A DNA stretch of 64,000 nucleotides from Cercospora beticola. Lineage: Eukaryota; Ascomycota; Dothideomycetes; Mycosphaerellales; Mycosphaerellaceae. This document shows positions 21,671-31,708 of this stretch, piece after piece; within the stretch, counting starts at the first letter, position 1; each line of letters begins with the position of its first letter. The stretch spans positions 1,426,001 to 1,490,000 of the forward strand of contig NC_088936.1 of assembly GCF_033473495.1 (NCBI RefSeq), in the 5' to 3' direction. The translations under genes were made by a program, and so were the position numbers. Below the pieces are notes generated by a model. The model ran no database searches. It had not been told where the DNA came from and saw nothing but the letters and a program-made list of their open reading frames with translations.

Positions 21671-22619
21671 TCACAGCGCATCAACCCGTGGGACTTCTGC
21701 TCTCTGGCTCGGTACCTCGTTCTGCACGATAGCCTCCCTCACCAGCCAACTATCCAAATAAGCCCTCACCTCCACGATCACCCCGCTCTCATCAAATCGA
21801 CAGCACCACGCGTAACAGTTATCAAATGCGAGACCTGTAACAAAACATCAGCCACTTTTCCGACCAACGACACCGAAGGAACAACTTACCGTTCTCGCAG
21901 ACTCCATTGACGACCAATTCGACTGTACACCACCCCTGATCCCCGCCACCAATCACATTCCTCGGCTTTAGTCTTATCCCAGGGGCCTTCATTATTTTGC
22001 CTAAACGCGCAAAGGTCGCGGCTTGGAAGTCAGAAAGTGAATTGTACCTGCCAGCGAGGGGATGCGTTCCCATGACAGTCCAGTCGACATCATGCGCTAC
22101 GCGTTCAAAGAACGCCTCTGGTTGGGTACTGAGATTGAAGAATAAGGCATGGATTTCCGACGCGTTGGGATACTTCTTGGCCGTACCGGACGACATTGTT
22201 GAGGCGACGGCCGTTGTTTTGGAAGAGGGATTTGGTTCAGGACCTGGATTCGAGGAGGCAGAGGGCGAAGAAGACAGCGGTGCCTGATGTCTGTTATATA
22301 ATGGCCCATCATGTCGGACTTTCTGCTTCTGCCGCTGAGGTGGCCTAGAATACTGCTCCGAAATCGCAGGGTTGTTGTGCCGGTGGTATATCTGGCCCGA
22401 CTGGTATTTTTGCTGCTGTTGTGATTCCTCCAGCTGCTTCTCACTCGCCAAGGGCCAGTCCGAAGCCGACTCCATGAAAGTTCGGAAGATCGTTCCCCTA
22501 CTCGTCGCCGTCATCGTGGTCGCAGGAGCTATTCGCACTGCATCACATCTTTGCAATAGCGTCCTCGCAGATTGGTTGCGTCCACTGCCTAGAATGGATC
22601 TTGCTGCTTGCTTGTACAT
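21671..22619 (-). CDS. NTF2-like (SnoaL-type) fold protein with low-complexity N-terminus
   Basis: Two exons, 22619-21890 and 21834-21671, with a GTAAGT..CAG intron of 55 nt, giving 297 aa. The C-terminal 140 residues carry the NTF2-like pattern: FFERVAHDVDWTVMGTHPLA, a pocket helix, and EVRAYLDSWL near the end. Such small alpha+beta barrels serve as enzymes (isomerases, cyclases) or protein-binding domains, so no reaction can be named. The N-terminal 140 residues are rich in Gln, Ser and Pro. The true start could instead be the internal methionine just before the domain (MSSGTAKKYPNASEIHALFF). The 3' end lies only 20 nt from the convergent carrier stop. Confidence 0.75.
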
Positions 22620-23343
22620 TTCCGCAATACAGTCACCAAGACGACGTTCTGTGTGTACAGTATCAAATGCGTTCTACAGCTCATGCAACTTATAGAAGTG
22701 ATGTTCACATGTACGCCTCTGTTGTTCTATGATAGCTAGCTATTGATTGGCCAAGCGCGGAGTGGATCTGCGTAGCTACACCTTGCATACCACAAAGCAT
22801 GCCACCGGAGGAAGGGAAGCCGAGGTACCTTCTTCAAAGTACTGTAGTTCTCACCAGCAAGGCTAGCTCTCTGTCATGTGCTATCAATGCCTTAGGCTAC
22901 TGTCGCTTGCAACAACAGCTGCAATATACGCCAGAGTAGCATTGTGTGAGATGCATTGCAGCGTTTTGGTTCTCGAAATTGAGTCGCATCACAGTGCTTG
23001 CCTTCCGAGACTGGCTTCCTCCGAGTTCGTTTGCACGTCTGATACGGACAGTGATTCGTGTACCCATGGCTCGTTGAACTCATGGGTGCTGTCTCCCGCA
23101 GCCATGTCCATTGAAGATATTTTTTGCGCTGGTGACACGAGACGGGCGGGCCAGCTAGCTGACCACCTTCGATGCGCACAGCCCGCACAAGGACTCGCTG
23201 TTCGCCCAACATCGGATAGGAGCTTTGCTACCACAGCCTGACGTGGAGATCTCGACATGATCACGAGATCAGGTCGAGCGGCCTTCCTGCACTTCGTGAA
23301 AAGATAGAGGGTTTTGATGTGTTCAGCTTCTGTACGCCAGTCT
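22620..23343. other. Intergenic region
   Basis: About 720 nt between two minus-strand genes. Several short open frames overlap on both strands with no recognisable product. I see nothing supportable. Confidence 0.45.
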
Positions 23344-24696
23344 TCAGCCATCAAACGTCCAGACGCCGCTTTCCATCTCCTCGGCATCACCAGCCTTCAC
23401 TGCAGCATCCTGCAAGGCGTCGCTCAAGGCCGCAGTCTCGTCCGCATTCGATCCGGACTGCCAAAATAAGCTCTTCGCAACTCTGACCTGCCTCAACTTT
23501 GGTAACGAGCCATCCTCCACCGCGATCAATACATCGATCGGCGTGATCTTGTCTTCAACGCCTGGGTTGCCCGAGTTCGTCAGTTCCAGTGTCCTCAGTT
23601 GGCAATGCGGATCGGCCCCATGCCTAGGGCCAGGAGGCAACCAAATCTCTGGCAACTCATGCCCTCGATCTGCACCCAAATCGAATACCTGAGGAGTGAT
23701 GTAATCCACGCTGATACTCAGCTTCGTCAGCCCAGGCAAGACAACCAAGACGTCATCCAGTGAACTGCCCATCAGTCTAGGCAGATTCGATAATCTCAGA
23801 ATCTCCAGATTTGGCAGTGGCCGCACAGCCGTCCTCAACAAATGCAAGATCGCGCCTGTCTTAGCCATTGGACAATGCTCAACCGTCAGACTTCGCAAAG
23901 TCTCGGGGAACGACACAACGCCTTGCAGGAAATGCACGTCGATGCCGCCGCTCAGGCATAGATCCTCCAGATTCGGTGGCCATGTCATCGCTTCTGCGTG
24001 GAAGCCTTGACTGAAACCTGCGCTGCGCGGCAGCCGTAAATGCGAAAGTTTGGCCAAATGCCCAATCGTTTTGAACAGGTCCATCAAAGGTGGGCTCTCG
24101 CTCACAAGACTTAGATCCAGGACCTTCAAATTCCGGCTTTTCCCCAGAGCAGGAAAGCAATTCGTTCCAAAACTGGCTTGGGGCGCAACAAACTCTTCCA
24201 AATTCCCCTTTGTGCGACCCAAGAGGCGAGCGGTCGTGGCTTTGCTCCCGGAATGCACCAGGTGTGACATGTTGAGGACCTTGACGAACTCGGCCAATGG
24301 ACTTTTGCGGACGTGCAGGTTGATAGAGGGACAAATGGCGCGGACAAACGCATCGAAGTTCTTGCCGGTAACGTAGGGGATTGCGTAAAGGTAGGGAACA
24401 GAGGCGGAGTACCACTGACGGGAGAGCCGGCAACAGGAAGCAAGTGTGAGTTGGGCGGAACGAAAGTGAGAGACGTATTCGACGATTTGGATGATAATTT
24501 CATCCGGAAGGTAAATAGGCAGGGTGGTCCAGACTTTGGGAGTGGTGTCTTTCTGCTCCTGCTTGGACGATACCTCGTCTTCGTTCTCGTAATGCCTGTG
24601 CTTCATCAAGGGCTTGATTTTGCCACGCTTCTTGACTTGCTCGAGATTGTCAGCCATGGTGATGGTCCAGTTGATCTGTTGGTTTAGTGCCGACAT
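23344..24696 (-). CDS. F-box protein with leucine-rich repeats
   Basis: Probably a substrate adaptor of an SCF ubiquitin ligase. The chosen ATG at 24696 gives MSALNQQINW and a 450-aa intronless protein. A second ATG at 24657 (MADNLEQVKK) is equally plausible. An F-box-like segment occurs at about residues 55-95 (LPIYLPDEIIIQIVEYVSHF). Irregular leucine-rich repeats follow, such as NLKVLDLSL, KLSHLRLPR, NLEDLCLSG, TLRSLTVEHC and NLEILRLSNLP. Filamentous fungi carry many such poorly conserved F-box proteins, and the target cannot be predicted. Confidence 0.78.
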   Translation of the reverse strand: MSALNQQINWTITMADNLEQVKKRGKIKPLMKHRHYENEDEVSSKQEQKDTTPKVWTTLPIYLPDEIIIQIVEYVSHFRSAQLTLASCCRLSRQWYSASVPYLYAIPYVTGKNFDAFVRAICPSINLHVRKSPLAEFVKVLNMSHLVHSGSKATTARLLGRTKGNLEEFVAPQASFGTNCFPALGKSRNLKVLDLSLVSESPPLMDLFKTIGHLAKLSHLRLPRSAGFSQGFHAEAMTWPPNLEDLCLSGGIDVHFLQGVVSFPETLRSLTVEHCPMAKTGAILHLLRTAVRPLPNLEILRLSNLPRLMGSSLDDVLVVLPGLTKLSISVDYITPQVFDLGADRGHELPEIWLPPGPRHGADPHCQLRTLELTNSGNPGVEDKITPIDVLIAVEDGSLPKLRQVRVAKSLFWQSGSNADETAALSDALQDAAVKAGDAEEMESGVWTFDG

Positions 24697-25098
24697 GATG
24701 GTGAGGTTGTGGCAAGTGGAGTGAATCTGAGCAGCTTTGCCCAGTGAAGTATTGACGAAGAATTGGCCGACGTGGTAGTCATGTTGTGGCAAAAGTGCCT
24801 GCTCTACGCACGTGTTCGAGATGGTTTCACGGCTTCATCTTGATAAAAGCTTTCCACTCAGACAGTAAGCAGAGAGAGGAAACCTCAATTCAAATGTCGA
24901 TCATGTCTTTGTCTTGCATCTGAACATTATTGAGAGTCCAAGGTCAGTCGACTGACGTATTCCCAAAATCCAGCGTCCCGTGACACTGCCGGGAAGAAGC
25001 GGAAAGACCCGCAAGCATCCGCACTTGCTTCGTGATGCACTACACACAGCCATTGGGACACGACACCACCGAATCTTCCCTCTAGGCTCACACACATC
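24697..25098. other. Divergent promoter between the F-box gene and COX13
   Basis: About 400 nt. The F-box frame stays open a little further upstream, but only from a non-ATG codon. No other feature is seen. Confidence 0.4.
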
Positions 25099-25945
25099 AT
25101 GCTCGGACTTCGCGCGACTCGCACTTTCACCCCGGCCGTGCGCCGTATCACGCAAAAGAGACTGCAAAGCGGACTGCAGGGCCCGGCCGATAATGCCTTC
25201 AACCGCGAACGAGCGGCCGTCAAGGAGCACGCCGCTGCTACTTCTGGTACGTCCCATTTGCTCTTCCAGAGAGCGGGCAATTGGAGTGAATGATGCTGCT
25301 GTTGGGTCTGGGAAGGTCGCGGGGAGTTGGCAAGAGGCGGACAGATGGGTAGAGCGGCGCGCACATGACAACAGCCCGAGAAGAGGACGCTCCTCGAGAG
25401 ACCATACCTCAGAGGGCCACAGCAGCAGCAGCATGCCCACCAGAGCCCGTAATCTTGCGCCCTTGCAAATGGATTGCTAACCGCTTTCATCCACACAGAC
25501 CTCTGGCGCAAGCTCTCAATCTAGTATGCACTTTCTTTCCAACCCGTAGCCCGGCGGTTTCTCTAACACTCCACAGCGTCGTCATTCCCTCTCTCATGAT
25601 TGCTGGCGTCAACGCATGGCGCCTGTGGACCGAGCACTGGGAGCACGTCGCCCACGGACCCCCACTCGAGGAGCGCACTGAGTACCCATACATGAACATC
25701 AGGACCAAGAACTACTTCTGGGGTGATGGCGATAAGGTACGTTTGATTTCGGCCTCCTACGAGGACTTCACAGGATATCAGAAACGGGATTCCGCAAGGG
25801 AACAATATTTCTCGCAAGTCGTGGAGGGCGAGAAGACACGGACCCGCGACGAGTAAACAGTGTCAGGACGTAGCTGACAACTTCCAACTAGACTCTCTTC
25901 TGGAACCCTGAAGTCAACCACCACAAGAAGTCCGAAGAAGAGTAG
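25099..25945 (+). CDS. COX13: Cytochrome c oxidase subunit VIa (COX13)
   Basis: A small nuclear-encoded subunit of respiratory complex IV in the mitochondrial inner membrane. The four exons are 25099-25246, 25499-25523, 25577-25736 and 25892-25945, giving 128 aa. The 25-nt second exon encodes the start of the membrane helix (LWRKLSIY). Family hallmarks are clear: the presequence-like MLGLRATRTFTPAVRRI, the single membrane helix YVVIPSLMIAGVNAW, and the conserved matrix/intermembrane segment ERTEYPYMNIRTKNYFWGDG, followed by LFWNPEVNHH. Intron 1 is unusually long for this window (252 nt). COX6a/COX13 is, as I recall, one of the genes found near the MAT locus in several dothideomycetes. Here it is 19 kb from MAT1-1-1. 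Confidence 0.96.
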
Positions 25946-26629
25946 ATACACCGCGCTCCCTACGCATGGAAAATGCAGCATAGAATCGGTGCAAAGACCC
26001 GCGATGTAAATTTACAGTGCTAGTCACAATGGACAAAGAAGAACCTCACGGAATGAACTCTTCCTCGCGTCATTTTCATATGTACATACAAGCGTTGCAA
26101 TGAGATGCCATTTAAAACAAGACGAAAACGAAACCTCACGTCAGCGAAGGCAAATCCTGAAGCCCGAGGACATGCCCGGATGTGAATTCTGCTTCTGATT
26201 GAAAATGCAACAGCGGTCTTATCCTGCGCCTGCAACGCGTCTCCTGCATGGATTCGGAACTGCTTTGCAAAATTGAAGAGACGTGGCAAGGAAGGATCGA
26301 CATTATGCATCCATTTCTACATTTTAATTGCAGCTGATCTCCTACTACGACCGTCTACTACCGAACTTCGAAGAAAAAAGTCCACTGCAGCATAACATAT
26401 TCCTTTCGCCTTCGCTCTCGCCAAAATGCAGCCCTCAGCCCATCCATACTAGTATGCCCGAATTTCCTGATACCGGTTGAGAACAGTCATAATCGAAAAA
26501 CTCAAGAAATCTCTGTTGTGCGTGATGACGGTAGTAGTGGTATCATACATCCCCTTGTCATGTCCTTTCCATTTTCTGTGCCAACTCCACTATGCCACGC
26601 CGAAAAAACTCAATTAGGTGAGAGGTCTC
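25946..26629. other. Intergenic region between convergent COX13 and PMT2
   Basis: About 680 nt, AT-richer than the coding neighbours, and mostly 3' flanks. No gene is supported. Confidence 0.5.
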
Positions 26630-29538
26630 TCAAAGCTCATCCTTAGCCTCAGCTGTCTTCTTCTCAACCTCGCTTTCTGGTTCAGGTGTAGCCTTGGCGT
26701 CTTGAATGCTCTGCTCCTTCTTCAGATCTTCGTCGACCTGCTGAGTGGAACTCTCGGGACTCCCCGCCTCGCGACCCAATGGTGTCTCTGGGTCCACTCC
26801 ATCGGGCTTCGCTGGAGGTTCGCCGTCATGAGCTTCGACGAGCCCGTCGTGGACCTCGCGACCCATCTCATCGACGAGTCGTGTGCGGGTCTCGTAGCGC
26901 GTAGAGAAAGAGACCTGACCTTCGAGGGCAGCGACTTCTTCCTCGCTGAGGAGATTGCCGTCTTCGTCGCGGTACTCAACTTTTTCTTCTACCTGGCCAT
27001 CGACGTAGGCTGGTTCGCCTTGCACCTGAGGTGTGACATGCACGTCCTTTTGCGGGTCGTCGGCGACTGGTGGGGCGGGTCCGTGCGCAGCTTGGGTAGT
27101 TGGAGCAGCGCCTCCTGCTGATGGTACAGCGAGGGAGTAATCGGCGTACTAGATGATGGGTTAGCAAAGTCAAGCGCTGCGTGGCTCTAATGTCAACTTA
27201 CAGAGTCGTAGAAGGTATTGCAATCCCAGTCCCAAGTATCAAAGAGCTTCACGCGCTTGCAGTCGCTCTTCGTCCACTGATTACCATAGCTCAGTGGTGC
27301 ATAGAGAGAAAAGACCACAATGGAAAGCGCCAGGTAGATGACAGCCACGCTGCTACCAATGAAAGGCTTATCCTTGAGAGTCAAGGAGCCGATGCTAATC
27401 CGGCTGAAGTTGAAGTCGAAAATCTGGGCCAAGGCAATGATGGCAAAGTAAAGAGCTGGGAAGTAGTGGTGCAAGAACAGCTGGCGCTGCATGAGGAAGA
27501 AGGGGAAGTAGTGGAAGGCCCAGCCAAGAACCGTCGTACCCAATTCGTAGTCGAAGCGGCGGAACGTAAGGTTTTGGTAGTCGTTGCAGCTGCGCTGCCA
27601 TCTGATAACGGACAAGCCCTTGAACAGGATGTAGATTACGATAGCGGCTGTGCTTGACCACCAGATCAAAGGATTACCGATGAGGTAAATTTGACGATGG
27701 TCTTTACCCCAGAAATTGATACCGCGCTTGAGCGTTGGCCATGAGGGTGGGCGAGAGTCCCAGGCGTGAGATTCAACGAGACCGGCGTTGGTTGTCCACA
27801 TGACCTTCTGCAGCTCCCAGAACTTGCCAAAGAAGCCTGGATTGCGGTAGTTGACCTTTTCGGCGTCTTCTTTGAGTTGAGGGTGGACATTAGACTCAAT
27901 GTACCAGATCGAGTTTGGCAGAGTACCACCCTTCGCGCACGTCACCTCCTGTTGCTCGAAACCCCAGTCTGGAAGCTTGACCTTGTGCGAGAAGAGTACG
28001 CAGCCAGTCATGATGTGGACCAGCTTGAACTTAGTCTGAATGGTTCTCACTCGCTCCTTGGCCTCCTTGCCGTCCGACATGGACTTGACAATCTCAACAC
28101 GGAAGAGATCGTTGGCGTCTCCTTCGAAACCCGCGTAGCCATATGCCGACACCTCGTTTTGCCATTCGGCCTCGGTGATCGGAGGTCGCACATCGTGAGA
28201 GTGCACGCGGCGGTCAGTGGTGATGTGGTACAACTTGAGGACGCTGCCATCCTTCACGTAGGCTGGCTCCAGTTTGTCCCATGCAAGAGGACCAGCGATG
28301 GAAGTGTTGCCGGTCGGATCTGCGGCCCAGTCGATGGGCTGAGTCTGGTTCTCGAGGAGGAAGACGTTGTTCTCGTCCTTGTGGGGGTAAAGTGTAATCT
28401 GTTGCTGTTTACTGCCGCCAGGATACATGTGCGAATGCGAATGCAAATAACCACCCTGGGTGTTGTGATGCCTAAGACTGATACGAGAGCCGAACGCAAC
28501 ATCTGCTGGTACGTCGGCCATTCCCTTGGAGTTGAGCGTAGACTGGAACTCGCTGCTCATGAATCCGTCACCGTCACCTGGATTGACGAGACAGACGAAG
28601 TGAATTGCAAACATTGCCATGTAGAAGGTGACTGGGATGATGATCAAGCAAAAAACGCGTGCGAAGAAGTGCTTGAACCAGAGGCGTGGGGTGACATTCT
28701 TGGTGTCACCAAGAAGGACCCAGAGTTGAAGAGCAGTCAGAGATCCCACCCAGGCGATGGTGAAGAGACCGACCCACTTGACGCTTGCAGTCGCTCCCAA
28801 GCACAGTCCTGTTGCTGCCAACCAGAACCACCAACTTGGGGTGAAAGCCTTCCGAGGACCGAGTTCGTGCTGGTTGATGAAAGAAACCCACGACAAGCCA
28901 GTCAAAGCGGTGAAGATGACAAGAGGAGAATCCAAGAGGATTAAGCGGGACTGAGTGACGAAGCCGTTCTCGAATGTGAGCAGACCAGCACCCAGCGCAG
29001 CAGTGACCGTCTTGCAGCCCGATGCTTTGAGGGTGAGAAACATCGTAGGGACAGCCAGGACGCCGAGCAGAGCTGGGAGCAGTCGCATAGCCACGTATGG
29101 CACCTTGGCCTCGAGGTAGTCTTTGCCAATGTCCTTGAAATCGAAGTTTCCATCGAAGCCCGCCAGCCAGCCGGCGAGCGTAATCAACAGTTTCGCAAGA
29201 GGCGGGTGCACGTCCATGAAGAAGCGCCCCTTGATGTATTTGCTGGCAAACCCTCCAAAGTGCACTTCATCGAAGACGACGCTCGAAGGTTGATAGATGC
29301 GGAAGAGTCGCACGAACAGCGCAATCAGTGTGACCACACCCAAAACTTCCCAATCGCTGCTCTTAAGGTTCAGGATGTTGTGATCTTGCACGCCACGCGA
29401 GGTGTAATCGTATCGAGGATGCGGCGGCTTGTTTGGACTCGACTGGACCCAGTCCTTCGGGGCGGCGCCGTTGGCAGCGCGCAGGGCGCCATTGCTCTTC
29501 TTCTGCTGCACCTTCGTCTGGCTGGGCCTGGAAGCCAT
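26630..29538 (-). CDS. PMT2: Protein O-mannosyltransferase, PMT2 family, with a KDEL C-terminus
   Basis: An ER multi-spanning enzyme that transfers mannose from dolichyl-phosphate mannose to Ser/Thr of secretory proteins. Exons 29538-27202 and 27148-26630 give 951 aa (intron GTAAGT..CTAG, 53 nt). The N-terminal catalytic region contains FDEVHFGGFASKYIKGRFFM with the acidic D-E pair of the first lumenal loop. The MIR region includes GGYLHSHSHMYPGGSKQQQI (about 320-480). Several membrane spans follow, with FHYFPFFLMQRQLFLHHYFP near the end. Family choice (PMT2 rather than PMT1 or PMT4) rests on overall pattern. The last exon adds a 172-residue acidic, Glu/Asp-rich tail ending AKDEL and a stop. 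This could act as an ER-retrieval signal if the C-terminus is lumenal, as proposed for yeast Pmt proteins. Confidence 0.94.
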
Positions 29539-30142
29539 GGCAGCGACGGCGGGGTGTCAGGCCGACGGGCGGTGGTGGTTGTGGTGGTGATGGGACGTGC
29601 AAGAATTCAGGGCTGTGAGGATGGGATCCCCATGCGCCGATCGGAGTGCCTTCCTGACACGCGCGGCTGACAGCGTTTCGAGGGCGTCGTGCTGGTGGCC
29701 GACGCGGTGCGCCTGTGCTGGACAAGAGAGAGTGAATTAATCGGAAACCGGGGCGAGAGAAGAGAAGAAGTGATGATGGGCTGAGCAAAGGAGAGGATTG
29801 GGGCAGCTGTTGACCACGTATGAGCTTCTCTGCGCCCACACGAATAGTTCACCTTGCAGAGGAATCTAGGGGCTAGCGCCCGCCAATGCGAGGCTAGCGC
29901 GCAGCGTCCTCGTGAAGAGTCGCACAGGGACGCGGGATTGGTGCCGCTCCGCGACGAAGCTTGTCTCGTGTTTTGCGACACTTGCATGTGCACCACTAAT
30001 CTGCATCACCGCCATCACCGCCGCCACCGCCCACCGCGCCCACCGCACCCGTGCTCGCCAGCCTCGCCATCTTCACGTGCCAAACCTCCGTTGACGGCAC
30101 TTTTCGCACATCTGAGGGAAGCGGCAGATCTGACGTGACGGC
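29539..30142. other. Divergent promoter between PMT2 and PRP21
   Basis: About 600 nt, GC-rich near the PRP21 start, with CACC/ACCGCC-rich runs at 29996-30060. Both promoters must lie here. No coding signal is seen. Confidence 0.45.
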
Positions 30143-31708
30143 ATGGCTGCCACTAACGGCGAGCAGCCAGCAGCAGAAGGCCAGGATGACTTCCTCAAGC
30201 GCCTGCCCGCGGGCACCGTGCTGCCGCCGCGCGGAGTCAGAGAAAAGATCGAAAAGGTAGCAGCATATGTCGCGCGAAGTGGCCAAAGTTTCGAGGACAA
30301 TGTCCGCCGAAAAAATGCTGGCACCAACATCACCCACTTTCTCGAGCCCGAAGACGAGTACAACCCCTACTACAAATGGCGCGTTGCCGAGTGCAAGGCT
30401 GGACGGAGTCTCGATGCCAGCGCGCCCGCTGCAAAAACCGATGTCACCTTCCAAGGCCGCGAGTCGAGAGCGCCGAAGGCGCCCGAGGAGTTCAAGTTCA
30501 GTGCCCGTATGCCCAATATCAGCGCGCAGGATCTGGACATTGTCAAGTTGACTGCGCTGTATGCGGCGAAGAATGGCAAGAGCTGGGTGACGCATCTCAG
30601 TCAGCGCGAAGCTGGCAACTACCAGTTTGACTTTCTTCGTCCTCAGCATTCGCTGAACATGTACTTCAGCCGCCTGGTCGATCAGTATAAGGACCTGATT
30701 GAGGGCGAGACGGTCGACAGCGGTGCGCCGGAGAAGAAGCGCATCGAGGAGCTGCAGGCGAACGTGGACAACCGCTTCAACCTACTGGAGAGGGCGAAGA
30801 AGCGGGCAGAGTACGTCAAGTATCAGGAGAAGCAGCGGGAGGAGAAGGAAGAGAAGGCCGAGAAGGACCGCATTGCCTTTGCACAAATCGACTGGCACGA
30901 CTTCAGTGTCATTGCTACCATCACATTCGATGAGCGTGATGAAGCTGCAGATATGCCTCCGCCAAAGTCGCTGAACGACATGCTCTCGCTCAGTCTGGAG
31001 GAAAAGGCAAATATGCGCATCGACCCAAACAGAAGACTGGAGGAGGCCGTGCCCGACTTCAACGACTACTCTGCCATTTACGGGCAGCAACCGCAGTTTC
31101 CCGCAGCACAGATGCCACCTCCACAGGGGTACGCGCCGTCGCCAGTACAGCCAACCCCACCTCCAGGATCTGCGTATCAACCTCCTCCTACGCCTTCGCT
31201 CAACGAAGAACGCGAGAATGCCCGTGCAGCTATTCGTGCTTCGCAAGCGCAGCCTACACGTGTTCGGACCGATTACGTTCCACGAGCGCAACAGCGGAAC
31301 CAGCTACAGAATACCTCCATCTGTCCGAACTGCAAGCTGGCTATTCCCAACGACGAGATTGCCGAGCACATGCGTATCGAACAGCTGGATCCGCGATGGC
31401 GTGAACAGTTTGGCAAGAACCAACAGCGCTCTTCTACAACGAATCTGTCCACGGCCGATGTTGCGAACAACTTGAAGCGGCTGGCGTCTCAGCGCACAGA
31501 TCTATTCGACCCCATCACCGGACAAGCGATCAGTGAAGAAGAAAAGGAGAGGAGGAAGCGCGCGGAATTACAAAGCTACGACGGAGTCAGCCAGGTCCCG
31601 AACGCAGCGATGGGGCAGGCTCCGCCAGGAGTCTACCCACCTGGTGCGCCAGGCACGAATGTGAACGAGCAGATTAGGCAGCTGCATGAGAAGTACAGTC
31701 AACGGTGA
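30143..31708 (+). CDS. PRP21: Splicing factor 3A subunit 1 (PRP21/SF3A120)
   Basis: A U2 snRNP component needed for prespliceosome assembly in the nucleus. Intronless, 521 aa. Two SURP domains are visible: about residues 30-82 (KIEKVAAYVARSGQSFEDNV through YYKWRVAECK) and about 133-185 (IVKLTALYAAKNGKSWVTHL, then NMYFSRLVDQYKDL). A charged helical segment and the conserved PRP21 central region (IDWHDFSVIATITF) follow. Next comes a proline-rich linker, then a Cys-containing SICPNCKLAIPNDEIAEHMR segment typical of fungal homologs. The C-terminus carries PITGQAISEEEKERRKRAEL. It lacks the ubiquitin-like domain of animal SF3A1, as expected in fungi. Confidence 0.93.
   Translation: MAATNGEQPAAEGQDDFLKRLPAGTVLPPRGVREKIEKVAAYVARSGQSFEDNVRRKNAGTNITHFLEPEDEYNPYYKWRVAECKAGRSLDASAPAAKTDVTFQGRESRAPKAPEEFKFSARMPNISAQDLDIVKLTALYAAKNGKSWVTHLSQREAGNYQFDFLRPQHSLNMYFSRLVDQYKDLIEGETVDSGAPEKKRIEELQANVDNRFNLLERAKKRAEYVKYQEKQREEKEEKAEKDRIAFAQIDWHDFSVIATITFDERDEAADMPPPKSLNDMLSLSLEEKANMRIDPNRRLEEAVPDFNDYSAIYGQQPQFPAAQMPPPQGYAPSPVQPTPPPGSAYQPPPTPSLNEERENARAAIRASQAQPTRVRTDYVPRAQQRNQLQNTSICPNCKLAIPNDEIAEHMRIEQLDPRWREQFGKNQQRSSTTNLSTADVANNLKRLASQRTDLFDPITGQAISEEEKERRKRAELQSYDGVSQVPNAAMGQAPPGVYPPGAPGTNVNEQIRQLHEKYSQR

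Noticed and set aside
27766..28944. Plus-strand frame of 392 codons over PMT2
   Set aside because: Antisense shadow of PMT2, whose protein motifs are unmistakable on the other strand.
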